DNA from: Variovorax sp. KK3
Lineage (GTDB): Bacteria > Pseudomonadota > Gammaproteobacteria > Burkholderiales > Burkholderiaceae_C
Length of the DNA stretch: 64,000 nt
NCBI RefSeq assembly: GCF_001984055.1
Contig: NZ_LYVO01000007.1
Coordinates: 1-64,000, forward strand
Reading direction: 5' to 3'
Below the pieces are notes generated by a model. The model did no database searches and had not been told where the DNA came from. It saw only the letters and a list, made by a program, of their open reading frames with translations. Shown here piece after piece: positions 47,371 to 56,137 of this stretch (its first letter is position 1; each line of letters starts with the position of its first letter). A program made the position numbers and the translations under genes.

Positions 47371-49230
47371 TCAGCGCCCGCGCATGAACAGGCTGTCGAG
47401 CTCGCGCACCGAGAGCTGGCGCCAGGTCGGACGGCCGTGGTTGCACTGATCCGAGCGCTCGGTGGCCTCCATCTGGCGCAGCAGGGCGTTCATCTCGTCG
47501 ACTGTCAACCGGCGATTGGCACGCACCGCGCCGTGGCAGGCCATGGTGGACAGCAGCTCGTTCTGGGCACGCTGCACCACGGTGCTGGCATCGTGCTGGG
47601 CCAGCTCGGCCAGCACGCTGCGGGCGAGTTCGACCGGGTCGCCGTCGGCCAGCGTGCTGGGCACCGCGCGCACCGCCAGCGTGCGCGGCGAAAAGGGCGT
47701 GATCTCCAGGCCCAGCGACGGCAGCACCGACGCGCAGGCCTCGGCGGTCGCGACCTCCTGCGGCGTGGCCGCGAAGGTGGCTGGGATCAGCAGCGGCTGG
47801 CTCGCGATGGCCGCGCCGTCGAGCTGGACCTTGAGGCGCTCGTAGACGATGCGTTCGTGGGCCGCGTGCATGTCGACGATCACCAGGCCCTGGTTGTTCT
47901 CGGCCAGGATGTAGATGCCCTGCAACTGGGCCAGGGCGCGGCCGAGGGGCCAGGCCTCGTCCGCATCGGCAGGGCGGGAGGCCGCGCCCGGCTGGGCGAA
48001 AGCGACGGCCGGCATGGCGTTCTGCCCCCCGGACGGGATGGCCGGCGCGGCGTCGTCGCGCCGGGCGGTCGGCCACATCGCCGCGGCATCGCCCAGACCG
48101 CGTTCGGCGGCGAAATGCATGGCCGGTTGCGTCCAGGTCGGCATGACCGGGCGCGGCTTGAAGAAGGGTTCGGCCGGCGGCGCGGCCGCATCGCCCGCAC
48201 GCGGCGCGGCCAGCGCGTTCTCGATGGCGTGGCGCACCGCCTGGTGCACCTCGCGGCCGTCGCGAAAACGCACCTCGATCTTGGTCGGATGCACGTTGAC
48301 GTCGACGCGTGCCGGGTCGATGTCGAGGTACAGCGCATAGACCGGCTGGCGCTGGCCGTGCAGCACGTCTTCGTAGGCGCTGCGCACGGCGTGGGCCAGC
48401 ACCTTGTCGCGCACGAAGCGGCCGTTGACGTAGAAGAACTGCTGGTCGGCCCGTGAACGCGCGGCGTCGGGAATGCCCGCTCGCCCCGACACGTGCACCG
48501 GGCCCGCCGCGTGCTCGACCGCCACGCTGTGGGTGACGAAGTCGTCGCCCAGCGTGTCGGCGAGGCGCGGGGCGCGCCCTTCGGCGCCGCGCCACTGCTC
48601 GACCAGCCGGCCGTCGTGCCAGACCGCGAAGCCGACCTCGGGCCGCGCGAGCGCGTGGCGGCGCACGGCCTCGATGCAGTGCGCGAGCTCGGTCGCGTCG
48701 GTCTTCAAGAACTTGCGGCGGGCCGGCGTGGCGAAGAACAGCTCGCGCACTTCGACGGTGGTGCCGGTGGCGCGCGCCACCGGTCGCAGTTCGCCGGTGC
48801 GGCCGTCGAGCGCGAAGGCGTGCTCGGCACCGGCCGCGCGCGACTGCAGGCTCAGTTCGGCGATCGCATTGATCGCGGCCAGCGCCTCGCCGCGAAAGCC
48901 CATGGTGCCGACGGTCTCGAGTTCGCCGAGGCTGGCGATCTTGCTGGTCGCATGGCGGCGCAGCGCCAGCGGCAGCTCGTCGCGCGGCAGGCCCTGCCCG
49001 TCGTCCTCGACCGAGATCAGGCGCACGCCGCCGGCCGCGAGCCGCACGGTGACCTGCCGGGCACCGGCGTCGAGTGCGTTGTCGAGCAGCTCGCGCACCA
49101 CCGAGGCCGGGCGCTCCACCACCTCGCCGGCAGCGATCTGGCTGATGAGTTCGTCTGGGAGTTCGCGGATGGGGCGGCGCGTGGCCACAGGGGAGACGGA
49201 TGGGTCAGAAGCAGTGGGGAGGGCGCTCAC
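47371..49230 (-). CDS. mutL: DNA mismatch repair protein MutL
   Basis: A 619-residue MutL. The GHKL ATPase motifs are ELLDNALDAGA, DDGQGLPRDEL and MGFRGEALAAI. After a Pro/Ala-rich linker (about 340-420) the dimerisation domain carries the endonuclease motif DMHAAHERIVYE, plus ACHGAVRANRRL and CNHGRPTW, so it should be a nicking-competent MutL, as expected where MutH is absent. It couples MutS mismatch recognition to strand incision. It is divergent from the DedA gene. Confidence 0.96.
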   Translation of the reverse strand: MSALPTASDPSVSPVATRRPIRELPDELISQIAAGEVVERPASVVRELLDNALDAGARQVTVRLAAGGVRLISVEDDGQGLPRDELPLALRRHATSKIASLGELETVGTMGFRGEALAAINAIAELSLQSRAAGAEHAFALDGRTGELRPVARATGTTVEVRELFFATPARRKFLKTDATELAHCIEAVRRHALARPEVGFAVWHDGRLVEQWRGAEGRAPRLADTLGDDFVTHSVAVEHAAGPVHVSGRAGIPDAARSRADQQFFYVNGRFVRDKVLAHAVRSAYEDVLHGQRQPVYALYLDIDPARVDVNVHPTKIEVRFRDGREVHQAVRHAIENALAAPRAGDAAAPPAEPFFKPRPVMPTWTQPAMHFAAERGLGDAAAMWPTARRDDAAPAIPSGGQNAMPAVAFAQPGAASRPADADEAWPLGRALAQLQGIYILAENNQGLVIVDMHAAHERIVYERLKVQLDGAAIASQPLLIPATFAATPQEVATAEACASVLPSLGLEITPFSPRTLAVRAVPSTLADGDPVELARSVLAELAQHDASTVVQRAQNELLSTMACHGAVRANRRLTVDEMNALLRQMEATERSDQCNHGRPTWRQLSVRELDSLFMRGR

Positions 49231-49277
49231 CCGGCGATTCTAGAAGGGCATCGCGGAAGCTGCGGCGCGCCGCCACG

Positions 49278-49283
49278 GATAAT
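49278..49283 (+). promoter_or_regulatory. -10-like element upstream of DedA gene
   Basis: GATAAT lies 8 bases before ATG 49292, and no ribosome-binding site is visible. Initiation about 7 bases downstream would begin at or next to the start codon, suggesting a leaderless message. No good -35 was found. Confidence 0.35.
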
Positions 49284-49291
49284 GCGCGCCC

Positions 49292-49942
49292 ATGGAAATC
49301 ATCAGCTTCTTGCTCGACTTCATCCTGCACGTCGACAAACACCTGGAGACCTTCGTCATCACCTATGGGCCCTGGGTGTATGCGCTGTTGTTTCTCATCG
49401 TCTTCGTCGAAACCGGGCTGGTCGTCATGCCCTTCCTGCCCGGCGATTCGCTGATGTTCATCGTGGGCGCGCTGTGCGGCGCGGGCCTCATGAGCTACGG
49501 CATCGCGGTGCCGGTGCTCATCGCCGCGGCCATCCTGGGTGACCAGTGCAACTACAGCATCGGGCGTTACTTCGGCCCCAAGGTGTTCCAGTGGGAAAGC
49601 TCGCGCTTCTTCAACAAGAAGGCTTTCAACCAGGCGCACGAGTTCTACGAGCGCTACGGTGGCATCACCATCGTGCTGGCGCGCTTCATGCCTTTCATCC
49701 GCACCTTCGCGCCCTTCGTGGCAGGCGTGGCCGAGATGACGCGGGGCAAGTTCACCATGTACAACGTCGGCGGCGGCCTGTTGTGGGTGCTGAGCCTGTG
49801 CACGGCCGGCTACCTGTTCGGCAACATGCCCTTCGTGAAGGAGCACCTGGACAAGATCATCTGGGCGTTGATCATCGTGCCGGGGCTGATCGCCATCTTC
49901 GGCGCCTGGCGCGCAGGCCGCACGCCGTCGTCGGCGCGCTGA
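49292..49942 (+). CDS. DedA-family membrane protein
   Basis: A 216-residue inner-membrane protein of the DedA (SNARE-associated) family. Four to five hydrophobic helices flank re-entrant loops with ETGLVVMPFLPGDSLMFIVGAL and the conserved arginine motif RYGGITIVLARFMPFIRTFAPFVAG. Family members act as undecaprenyl-phosphate or phospholipid flippases/translocases and support envelope homeostasis. A bidirectional hairpin follows at 49949-49976. Confidence 0.92.
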   Translation: MEIISFLLDFILHVDKHLETFVITYGPWVYALLFLIVFVETGLVVMPFLPGDSLMFIVGALCGAGLMSYGIAVPVLIAAAILGDQCNYSIGRYFGPKVFQWESSRFFNKKAFNQAHEFYERYGGITIVLARFMPFIRTFAPFVAGVAEMTRGKFTMYNVGGGLLWVLSLCTAGYLFGNMPFVKEHLDKIIWALIIVPGLIAIFGAWRAGRTPSSAR

Positions 49943-49948
49943 ACGCGA

Positions 49949-49976
49949 AAGGGCGTGCCCTGGAGGACACGCCCTT
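49949..49976. terminator. Bidirectional terminator hairpin
   Basis: AAGGGCGTG (49949-49957) and CACGCCCTT (49968-49976) form a 9-base perfect stem with a 10-base loop between the convergent DedA and glycine-zipper genes. T-rich tails are short on both sides. Confidence 0.65.
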
Positions 49977-49997
49977 CGTCGTCTAGCGGAAGCCGAC

Positions 49998-50270
49998 TCA
50001 ATAGTTCGGGCCGTTGTACGGGTAGTAGCTGTTTCGCTGGCGGTCGTAGTTGCGCTCGTCGGCGCGACGACCCACCTGGTTACCGATCAAGCCGCCGATG
50101 GCGGCGCCGCCCACCGTGCTGGCCGTGTTGCCGCCGATGGCGTTACCGATCACGGCGCCGCCAACCGCGCCGCCTGCCGTACCCCATTGCTCGCCAGGCC
50201 CCGATGCGCAACCGGCCAGGGTCATCACGGCGGTCGCTGCGCCGGCTGCAATCCAAAGACGTGTCTTCAT
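49998..50270 (-). CDS. Glycine-zipper 2TM lipoprotein
   Basis: A 90-residue lipoprotein with signal MKTRLWIAAGAATAVMTLAG-C. The mature protein has the glycine zipper GTAGGAVGGAVIGNAIGG and GGAAIGGLIGNQVGR, then a basic, Tyr/Asn-rich tail. It resembles OsmB and 17-kDa surface antigen proteins, small envelope lipoproteins often induced by stress. AAAGGTGG precedes ATG 50270. Function is unknown. Confidence 0.85.
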   Translation of the reverse strand: MKTRLWIAAGAATAVMTLAGCASGPGEQWGTAGGAVGGAVIGNAIGGNTASTVGGAAIGGLIGNQVGRRADERNYDRQRNSYYPYNGPNY

Positions 50271-50428
50271 GTTGTCCACCTTTCGGATGAGTAATGACTT
50301 CATTGTGGAAAGCCGGCGCGAAAAGCATGTAGGAGCCCACCGCAGCCCGATGCCCGAAGTCGCGCGCTTCCCATGTGCAACAAGAAGCAACGCACAGGCG
50401 GTCGATGGCCGACCCGCTGTCAGCGTTG

Positions 50429-53400
50429 TCAGCGCTGTGTCGCGGTGACCGGAATGCCGCGCAGCTGGCCCGCCGAGCGCGAGGACGCAGGGCGCGGAAA
50501 GGCCTGCGGGTCGAAACGGTGCAGCAGCTCTGCCTCTCGCACGCGCGCAAGTGCCACGTTCGCCAGCTTCACGTGACCGAAGCCGCGCATCTGCTGCGGC
50601 AGCAGCGCGATCTCGGTCGCGACCTTGAGTCGCTCGCGGCTCAGCGTGGGCAGAAGCGATTCGATGCGCCGCTGGTAGTCCTCGATCAGCTTGCGTTCCA
50701 TGCGACGTTCTTCGGTGCGACCGAATACGTCGAACACGGTGCCACGCACGCGTCGGCCGTGGGCCAGCAGTTTCAGCAGACCCATCATCCAGCCGCCGAA
50801 GCGCAGCTTGCGTGGCGCCTCGCCCGGGCGCGCGCGGGCGAGGCCGGGCGGCGCCATGTAGAACTCGAGCTGCGGCTCGCCTTCGAACTGCTGCCGAAGC
50901 GAGTGAAGGAATTCGCCATCGGTGTATAGCCGCGCGACCTCGTACTCGTCTTTGTAGGCCATCAGCTTGAGCAGGCCCTGCGCGACGGCGCGCGTGAAGG
51001 GAAGCTCGGGGTCGGCTCGCAAGGCGGCCTCTCGCTCCCGCACCGCGCCGACGGTGTCGGCATAGCGTCGTGCGTAGGCCTCGTTCTGGTAGCCCCGCAA
51101 GTGCGCCTGCGCACGCTCGATCGTTTCGTCGACGGATTCGGCAGGGGCCGGCTCCGCCGCATCGGCTTCGCGCAGCAGCACGGCCGCGGCGTCCTGGTCG
51201 CCTGCGGCCAGGCGGCCCAGTGAAAAAGCGAGCTTGTTGTTGTCCACCGCCACGCCGTTGAGCTCGATGGCGCGCAGCATCGCTTCCAGCCCCACCGGCA
51301 CCAGTCCGCGCTGCCAGGCGTAGCCCAGCGCAAGGATGTTGGAGGCGATCGAATCGCCCAGGAAGGCCTCGGCCAGCGATTGCGCGTCGAGCGTTTCGAT
51401 CCGTTCGTCGCCCGCGGCGAAGCGCAGCTTCTGCAGCAGCATCGGCACCTTCAGGCTCGCGTCGGGGTTGTGCAGGCTCTCGGCCACCGGTGTCTCGTGC
51501 GTGTTGGCCAGGATGCGGGTGCGGCCGCGGCGCACCGTGGCCAGCGCATCGGCCGAGGCGCCCACCACCAGGTCGCAGGCCAGCAGTGCATCGGCCTGCT
51601 GCGTGTCGATGCGCACCTGATTCAGCCGCTCGGGCACGTCGGCCAGGCGCACGAAGCTCAGCACCGAGCCACCCTTCTGCGCGAAGCCCATGAAGTCGAG
51701 CACGCTTGCGCTGCGGCCTTCCAGGTGCGCCGCCATCGCGACCAGCGCGCCGACGGTCACGACACCGGTGCCGCCCACGCCGGTGACGAGCAGGTCGTAC
51801 GGGCCGGTCCAGGTGTGCGCCGCAGGCCGTGGCAGGCCCTCGACGCGTCGAAGAAAGCTGTCGGCGCTGCCGGCCAGGGCACCTGCCTTCTTGCGCAGCT
51901 TGCCGTCCAGTACGCCCACGAAGCTGGGGCAGAAGCCCTTGGCGCAGGAATAGTCCTTGTTGCAGTTGCTCTGGTCGATCTTGCGCTTGCGGCCCAGCGG
52001 CGTTTCGTGCGGCAGCACGGCGACGCAGTTGCTCTGCACCGAGCAGTCGCCGCAGCCTTCGCAGACGCGCTCGTTGATGAACACGCGCCGGGCCGGGTCG
52101 ACCAGTTCGCCCTTCTTGCGGCGGCGGCGCTTCTCGGCGGCGCAGGTCTGCTCGTAGATCAGCACGGTGACGCCGGGCATCTCGCGCAGCCGGCGCTGCA
52201 CCGCGTCGAGTTCGGCCCGGTCGTGGAACTCGGTGCCTTCGGGAAAGAGCTGCCGCATGCCGTGGTATTTGCCGATGTCGTCGGACAGCACCACCACCTG
52301 CTTCACGCCCTCGGCCTCGACCTGGCGTGCGATGCGGTCGACGCTGATGATGCCGTCGACCGGCTGGCCGCCGGTCATCGCCACCGCGTCGTTGAAGAGG
52401 ATCTTGTAGGTGAGCGTGGCCCGCGCCGCGACGGCCTGTCGGATGGCCAGGTAGCCCGAGTGGTAGTACGTGCCGTCGCCGAGGTTCTGGAAAACGTGCG
52501 GCACGCGCGTGAACATCGCGTGCGACACCCAGTCCACGCCTTCGCCGCCCATCTGGATCAGGCCCTCGGTGTCGCGGTCCATCCAGCTGGCCATGAAGTG
52601 GCAGCCGATGCCGGCCTGGGCACGCGAGCCTTCGGGCACGCGCGTGCTCGTGTTGTGCGGGCAGCCGGCGCAAAAGTAGGGCAGGCGCTTCACGCTGTCG
52701 CCGGCGTTCGACAGCAGTTCGGGCGGCGTGAAGTCGCGCACCAGGTGCCGGCGGTCGAGGTCCGGAAAATGCACGGCCAGCCAGCAGGCCACGACCTCGA
52801 TCAGGCGCGAGGGGCGCAGCTCGCCGAGGGCGCTGACCAGCGGCCTGCCGTGCTCGTCCTGCTTGCCCACGATGGTGGGGCGCGCGGCATCGTTGTAGAA
52901 CATCGTGCGCAACTGGTCTTCGACCACCGGGCCCTTTTCTTCGATGACCAGCAGTTCCTTCAGGCCCTGCACGAAGGCGCGCATGCGCGTCGGCTCGATG
53001 GGGTAGGTCAGGCCCAGCTTGTAGATGCGCACGCCGTGGCGGGCCAGTGCCTGCGTCGAGATGTCCAGCCGCCGCAGCACCTCCATGAAGTCGTAGTGCG
53101 CCTTGCCGGCAGTCACGATGCCAACCACCGCGTCGTCGCTCTCGACGATGTGGCGGTCGATGCTGTTGACGCGCGCGAAGGCGCGCACCGCGTCGAGCTT
53201 GGCGTGCAGGCGCTGCTCGATCTTGAGCGAGGGCAGGTCGGGCCAGCGGTAGTGCAGGCCGTCCTCGGGCGGTGAATGGCCGGTGATGCGCCGCACGGTG
53301 TCGGCGTCCTGCCATGCCGCCGCGCGCGCGTTGACGCGGTCGAGGTCGACCGTCGATGCGCTCTCGACCACTTCCGACAGCGCGGTGAAGCCCACCCAGT

Positions 53401-54010
53401 TGCCCGAGAAGCGCGACAGCGCCCAGCCGTAGAGCCCGAACTCGAGGTATTCGCCCACGCTGCCCGGCGAGACCACCGGCGCATGCCACGACTGGAAGGC
53501 CTGGTCGCTCTGGTGCGGCATCGAAGAAGACACGCAGCCGTGGTCGTCGCCGGCCACCATCAGCACGCCGCCGTGCGGCGAAGCACCGTAGGCATTGCCG
53601 TGCTTGAGCGCGTCGCCGGCGCGGTCGACGCCCGGCCCCTTGCCGTACCACATCGAGAACACGCCGGCGCAGGTGCGCTCAGGGTCGGCTTCGACGCGCT
53701 GGGTGCCCAGCACCGCGGTGGCGCCCAGTTCCTCGTTGATCGCGGGCAGGAAGCGGATGCCGCTTTCGTCGAGCTTCTTGCCGGCTTTCCACACGGCCAG
53801 GTCGACCATGCCGAGCGGCGAGCCGCGGTAGCCGCTCATGAAGCCGCGCGTGTCGAGCCCGGCGGCCGCATCGCGCTGGCGCTGCATCAGCATGAGCCGC
53901 ACGAGCGCCTGCGTGCCGGTCAGGAAGATGCAGCCGCCGGTGGCCCACAGGCTGTCGCTCAGGCGGTAGTCGGAACGCGCCAGAGGCGCGGGCGCAGTGG
54001 TTTCTGCCAT
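50429..54010 (-). CDS. Indolepyruvate ferredoxin oxidoreductase family protein (fused)
   Basis: A 1193-residue fused 2-oxoacid oxidoreductase. The N-terminal TPP-type alpha domain (SGYRGSPLGMVDLAVWKAG) leads to the FCAGCPHNTSTRVPEGSRA and IGCHFMASWMDRD region, an Fe-S cluster segment (CEGCGDCSVQSNC, CNKDYSCAKGFCP), and a C-terminal gamma-type domain (GVGGTGVVTVGALVAMAAHLEG). This is the architecture of aerobic betaproteobacterial IOR-like enzymes that decarboxylate aryl or branched 2-oxoacids to acyl-CoA. GAGGAA precedes ATG 54010. It stands 130 bases downstream of amiC. Confidence 0.9.
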   Translation of the reverse strand: MAETTAPAPLARSDYRLSDSLWATGGCIFLTGTQALVRLMLMQRQRDAAAGLDTRGFMSGYRGSPLGMVDLAVWKAGKKLDESGIRFLPAINEELGATAVLGTQRVEADPERTCAGVFSMWYGKGPGVDRAGDALKHGNAYGASPHGGVLMVAGDDHGCVSSSMPHQSDQAFQSWHAPVVSPGSVGEYLEFGLYGWALSRFSGNWVGFTALSEVVESASTVDLDRVNARAAAWQDADTVRRITGHSPPEDGLHYRWPDLPSLKIEQRLHAKLDAVRAFARVNSIDRHIVESDDAVVGIVTAGKAHYDFMEVLRRLDISTQALARHGVRIYKLGLTYPIEPTRMRAFVQGLKELLVIEEKGPVVEDQLRTMFYNDAARPTIVGKQDEHGRPLVSALGELRPSRLIEVVACWLAVHFPDLDRRHLVRDFTPPELLSNAGDSVKRLPYFCAGCPHNTSTRVPEGSRAQAGIGCHFMASWMDRDTEGLIQMGGEGVDWVSHAMFTRVPHVFQNLGDGTYYHSGYLAIRQAVAARATLTYKILFNDAVAMTGGQPVDGIISVDRIARQVEAEGVKQVVVLSDDIGKYHGMRQLFPEGTEFHDRAELDAVQRRLREMPGVTVLIYEQTCAAEKRRRRKKGELVDPARRVFINERVCEGCGDCSVQSNCVAVLPHETPLGRKRKIDQSNCNKDYSCAKGFCPSFVGVLDGKLRKKAGALAGSADSFLRRVEGLPRPAAHTWTGPYDLLVTGVGGTGVVTVGALVAMAAHLEGRSASVLDFMGFAQKGGSVLSFVRLADVPERLNQVRIDTQQADALLACDLVVGASADALATVRRGRTRILANTHETPVAESLHNPDASLKVPMLLQKLRFAAGDERIETLDAQSLAEAFLGDSIASNILALGYAWQRGLVPVGLEAMLRAIELNGVAVDNNKLAFSLGRLAAGDQDAAAVLLREADAAEPAPAESVDETIERAQAHLRGYQNEAYARRYADTVGAVREREAALRADPELPFTRAVAQGLLKLMAYKDEYEVARLYTDGEFLHSLRQQFEGEPQLEFYMAPPGLARARPGEAPRKLRFGGWMMGLLKLLAHGRRVRGTVFDVFGRTEERRMERKLIEDYQRRIESLLPTLSRERLKVATEIALLPQQMRGFGHVKLANVALARVREAELLHRFDPQAFPRPASSRSAGQLRGIPVTATQR

Positions 54011-54140
54011 CAGTTTGGATTCCTCGGGGGACGTGCCCACACTAACGCCAGATGATGACGAAGAACGCGGCGCGGTGCCGGCCGGCGCGCAATTGCCGCT
54101 GCGGCCGGCGATGTCATCCTTGCATGGCGTCGACAGGCCC

Positions 54141-55634
54141 TCAGAGCTGGCGGCTGCGCGCCAGCGGCGGGTTCTGCGCGAAGTAGCGCTGGATGCCGCG
54201 CATCAGCGCGTCGGCCAGGTCTTCCTGGTAGGACGTGCTGCGCAGCTTGGCTTCTTCCTCGGGGTTGCTGATGAAGGCGGTTTCGACCAGCACGCTCGGG
54301 ATGTCGGGCGCCTTGAGCACCGCGAAGCCGGCCTGCTCGACGCTCGGCTTGTGCAGCCTGGCGCCGATGCCGCGGATCTCGCCCAGCATCGCGCCGCCGA
54401 GCTTGAGGCTGTCGTTGATCTGCGCGGTGGTGCTCATGTCGAGCAGCGCGCGCTGCACCTGGGCCTCGTGCGAACCGACGTTCACGCCACCGACCTTGTC
54501 GGCCTGGTTCTCCTTGTTCGCGAGCCAGCGCGCGGCGCTGCTGGAGGCGCCGCTCTGGCTCAGCGCGAACACGCTGGCGCCTCGCGCGTCGGGGTTGGTG
54601 AAGGCATCGGCATGGATGCTGACGAACAGGTCGGCCTGCACGCGCCGTGCCTTCTGCACGCGGGTGCCCAGCGGCACGAAGAAGTCGGCGTCGCGCGTGA
54701 GGAAGGCACGCATCGGGTTGCCGTTGACGCTGCTCGCGTTGATGCGGTCGCGCAGGCGGTGCGCGACCTGCAGCACGATGTCTTTCTCGCGCGTGCCGTT
54801 GGGGCCGATGGCGCCGGGGTCTTCGCCGCCATGGCCCGGATCGAGCGCGACGATGATGATGCGGTCGGTGCGGCTGGCCGTGGCGACGCTGCCGTTGCTG
54901 GTGCCGCTGCCGTTGCGCGGTGGCGGCGTGGGAGCGACGGGCGCGGTGCCCACCACCGGCGGCAGCGGTGCGGGCGCCACCAGCGGCGGTGCCGCCGAGG
55001 GGCCACCCGGCGTGGGGCGCATCGACTGCTGCGCCATCAGGTCGCCCAGCGGGTCGGCGCCAGGCGGCGCGGGGCGCAGCGGTGCCGGTGTGTCCCCGGG
55101 CGCGCCGGCGTTGCGCGGCGCGACGCCGGCCACCGTGCTGTCGCGGCCCTGGGCTCGCGGCGCATCGCGCAGGCGTTCGGCGATCAGGGCCTCCATCGGG
55201 TCGACGGCCTGCTGCGGATACAGGTCGAGCACCAGCCGGTGCTGGTACGCCGCCACGGGCGCCAGCGAGAAGACCTGCGGTGCCACGGTCTGCTTGAGGT
55301 CGAACACGATGCGCACCACGCTCGGCGCGAATTGGCCGACGCGCAGGCCGTTGATGTACGGGTCGTCGGGCCGGATCTTGCCGACCAGCTCGCGAAGTGC
55401 GGGATTGAGGTCGATGCCCTCGATGTCCACGGCCAGCCGCGGCGGGTTGCCGACCACGAGCTGTTGTGACGCGAGGCGGCCGTCGGATTCGATGGTGACG
55501 CGGGTGTAGTCGTTCGCGGGCCAGACCCGCACGGCCACGATGGTGGCGCCGCGCGCGATTTCGGCGGTGCCCAGCAGCAGGGCGAGGCTGCCGCCTTGCA
55601 GCAGCGCGCGTCTTTGCAGTCCTCGGGCCTTCAT
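54141..55634 (-). CDS. amiC: N-acetylmuramoyl-L-alanine amidase AmiC-type
   Basis: A 497-residue cell-wall amidase. A twin-arginine-like signal (LQRRALLQGGSLALLLG) is followed by an AMIN domain (about 30-145) for septal targeting, a Pro/Ala-rich linker (about 165-250) and an Amidase_3 domain with zinc ligands in DPGHGGEDPG, the Glu of the FLTR-region helix and SIHADAF, and catalytic Glu in VETAFISN. It cleaves septal peptidoglycan during daughter-cell separation, normally activated by a LytM factor. Its start overlaps the tsaE stop (ATGA). Confidence 0.94.
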   Translation of the reverse strand: MKARGLQRRALLQGGSLALLLGTAEIARGATIVAVRVWPANDYTRVTIESDGRLASQQLVVGNPPRLAVDIEGIDLNPALRELVGKIRPDDPYINGLRVGQFAPSVVRIVFDLKQTVAPQVFSLAPVAAYQHRLVLDLYPQQAVDPMEALIAERLRDAPRAQGRDSTVAGVAPRNAGAPGDTPAPLRPAPPGADPLGDLMAQQSMRPTPGGPSAAPPLVAPAPLPPVVGTAPVAPTPPPRNGSGTSNGSVATASRTDRIIIVALDPGHGGEDPGAIGPNGTREKDIVLQVAHRLRDRINASSVNGNPMRAFLTRDADFFVPLGTRVQKARRVQADLFVSIHADAFTNPDARGASVFALSQSGASSSAARWLANKENQADKVGGVNVGSHEAQVQRALLDMSTTAQINDSLKLGGAMLGEIRGIGARLHKPSVEQAGFAVLKAPDIPSVLVETAFISNPEEEAKLRSTSYQEDLADALMRGIQRYFAQNPPLARSRQL

Positions 55635-56137
55635 GCAGCGGCGTCGAGCAGCCGGTTGCCGCGCGGGGTGTGGGCCTGCAGGGTCACGGTGCGTGTGTCG
55701 TCGTTCATTGCTTCGATTTTAATAGCAAGATCAGCAATCGGAATGCGCCCCGCGGCGTTGCCCGGCCATTCCGCAAGCTTGAGGCCCGGCCCCGCGAAGA
55801 TGTCGCGGAAGCCGGCGTCGTCCCATTCGTGCGGATCGCTGAATCGGTAGAAGTCGAAATGGAAGATGGCCAGGCCGCCGGGTGCTTCATGCGGCTCGAC
55901 CACCGCGTAGGTGGGGCTCTTGATGCGCGAGCCGATGCCGAGCGCGCGCAACAGGTGGCGTACGAAAGTGGTTTTGCCGGCGCCGAGGTCTCCATGCAAT
56001 GCGATGAACGCATCGCGCAGCGCTTCCGATGACGCGAGGCTGCGTGCCAGCGCATCGCAGTCGTCTTCGGTGTGCCACCGTTGCTCGAGGCTTCGTGTCG
56101 CGAGCGTTTTTACAATCGGCAGGTGATCGGCAGCCAT
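55631..56137 (-). CDS. tsaE: tRNA t6A biosynthesis ATPase TsaE
   Basis: A 168-residue TsaE. Walker A GDLGAGKTTF begins at residue 49, followed by SPTYAVVEPHEAPGG and HFDFYRFSDPHEWDDAGF. It assists the TsaBD complex in forming threonylcarbamoyladenosine at tRNA position 37. It precedes amiC with a 4-base overlap, a common pairing in betaproteobacteria. Its start faces queG and overlaps that gene's predicted start region by 15 bases. Confidence 0.94.
   Translation of the reverse strand: MAADHLPIVKTLATRSLEQRWHTEDDCDALARSLASSEALRDAFIALHGDLGAGKTTFVRHLLRALGIGSRIKSPTYAVVEPHEAPGGLAIFHFDFYRFSDPHEWDDAGFRDIFAGPGLKLAEWPGNAAGRIPIADLAIKIEAMNDDTRTVTLQAHTPRGNRLLDAAA

Noticed and set aside
50375-54055. Long plus-strand open frames opposite the indolepyruvate oxidoreductase-like gene
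   Set aside because: No domain is visible, and the minus-strand protein has full cofactor motifs.
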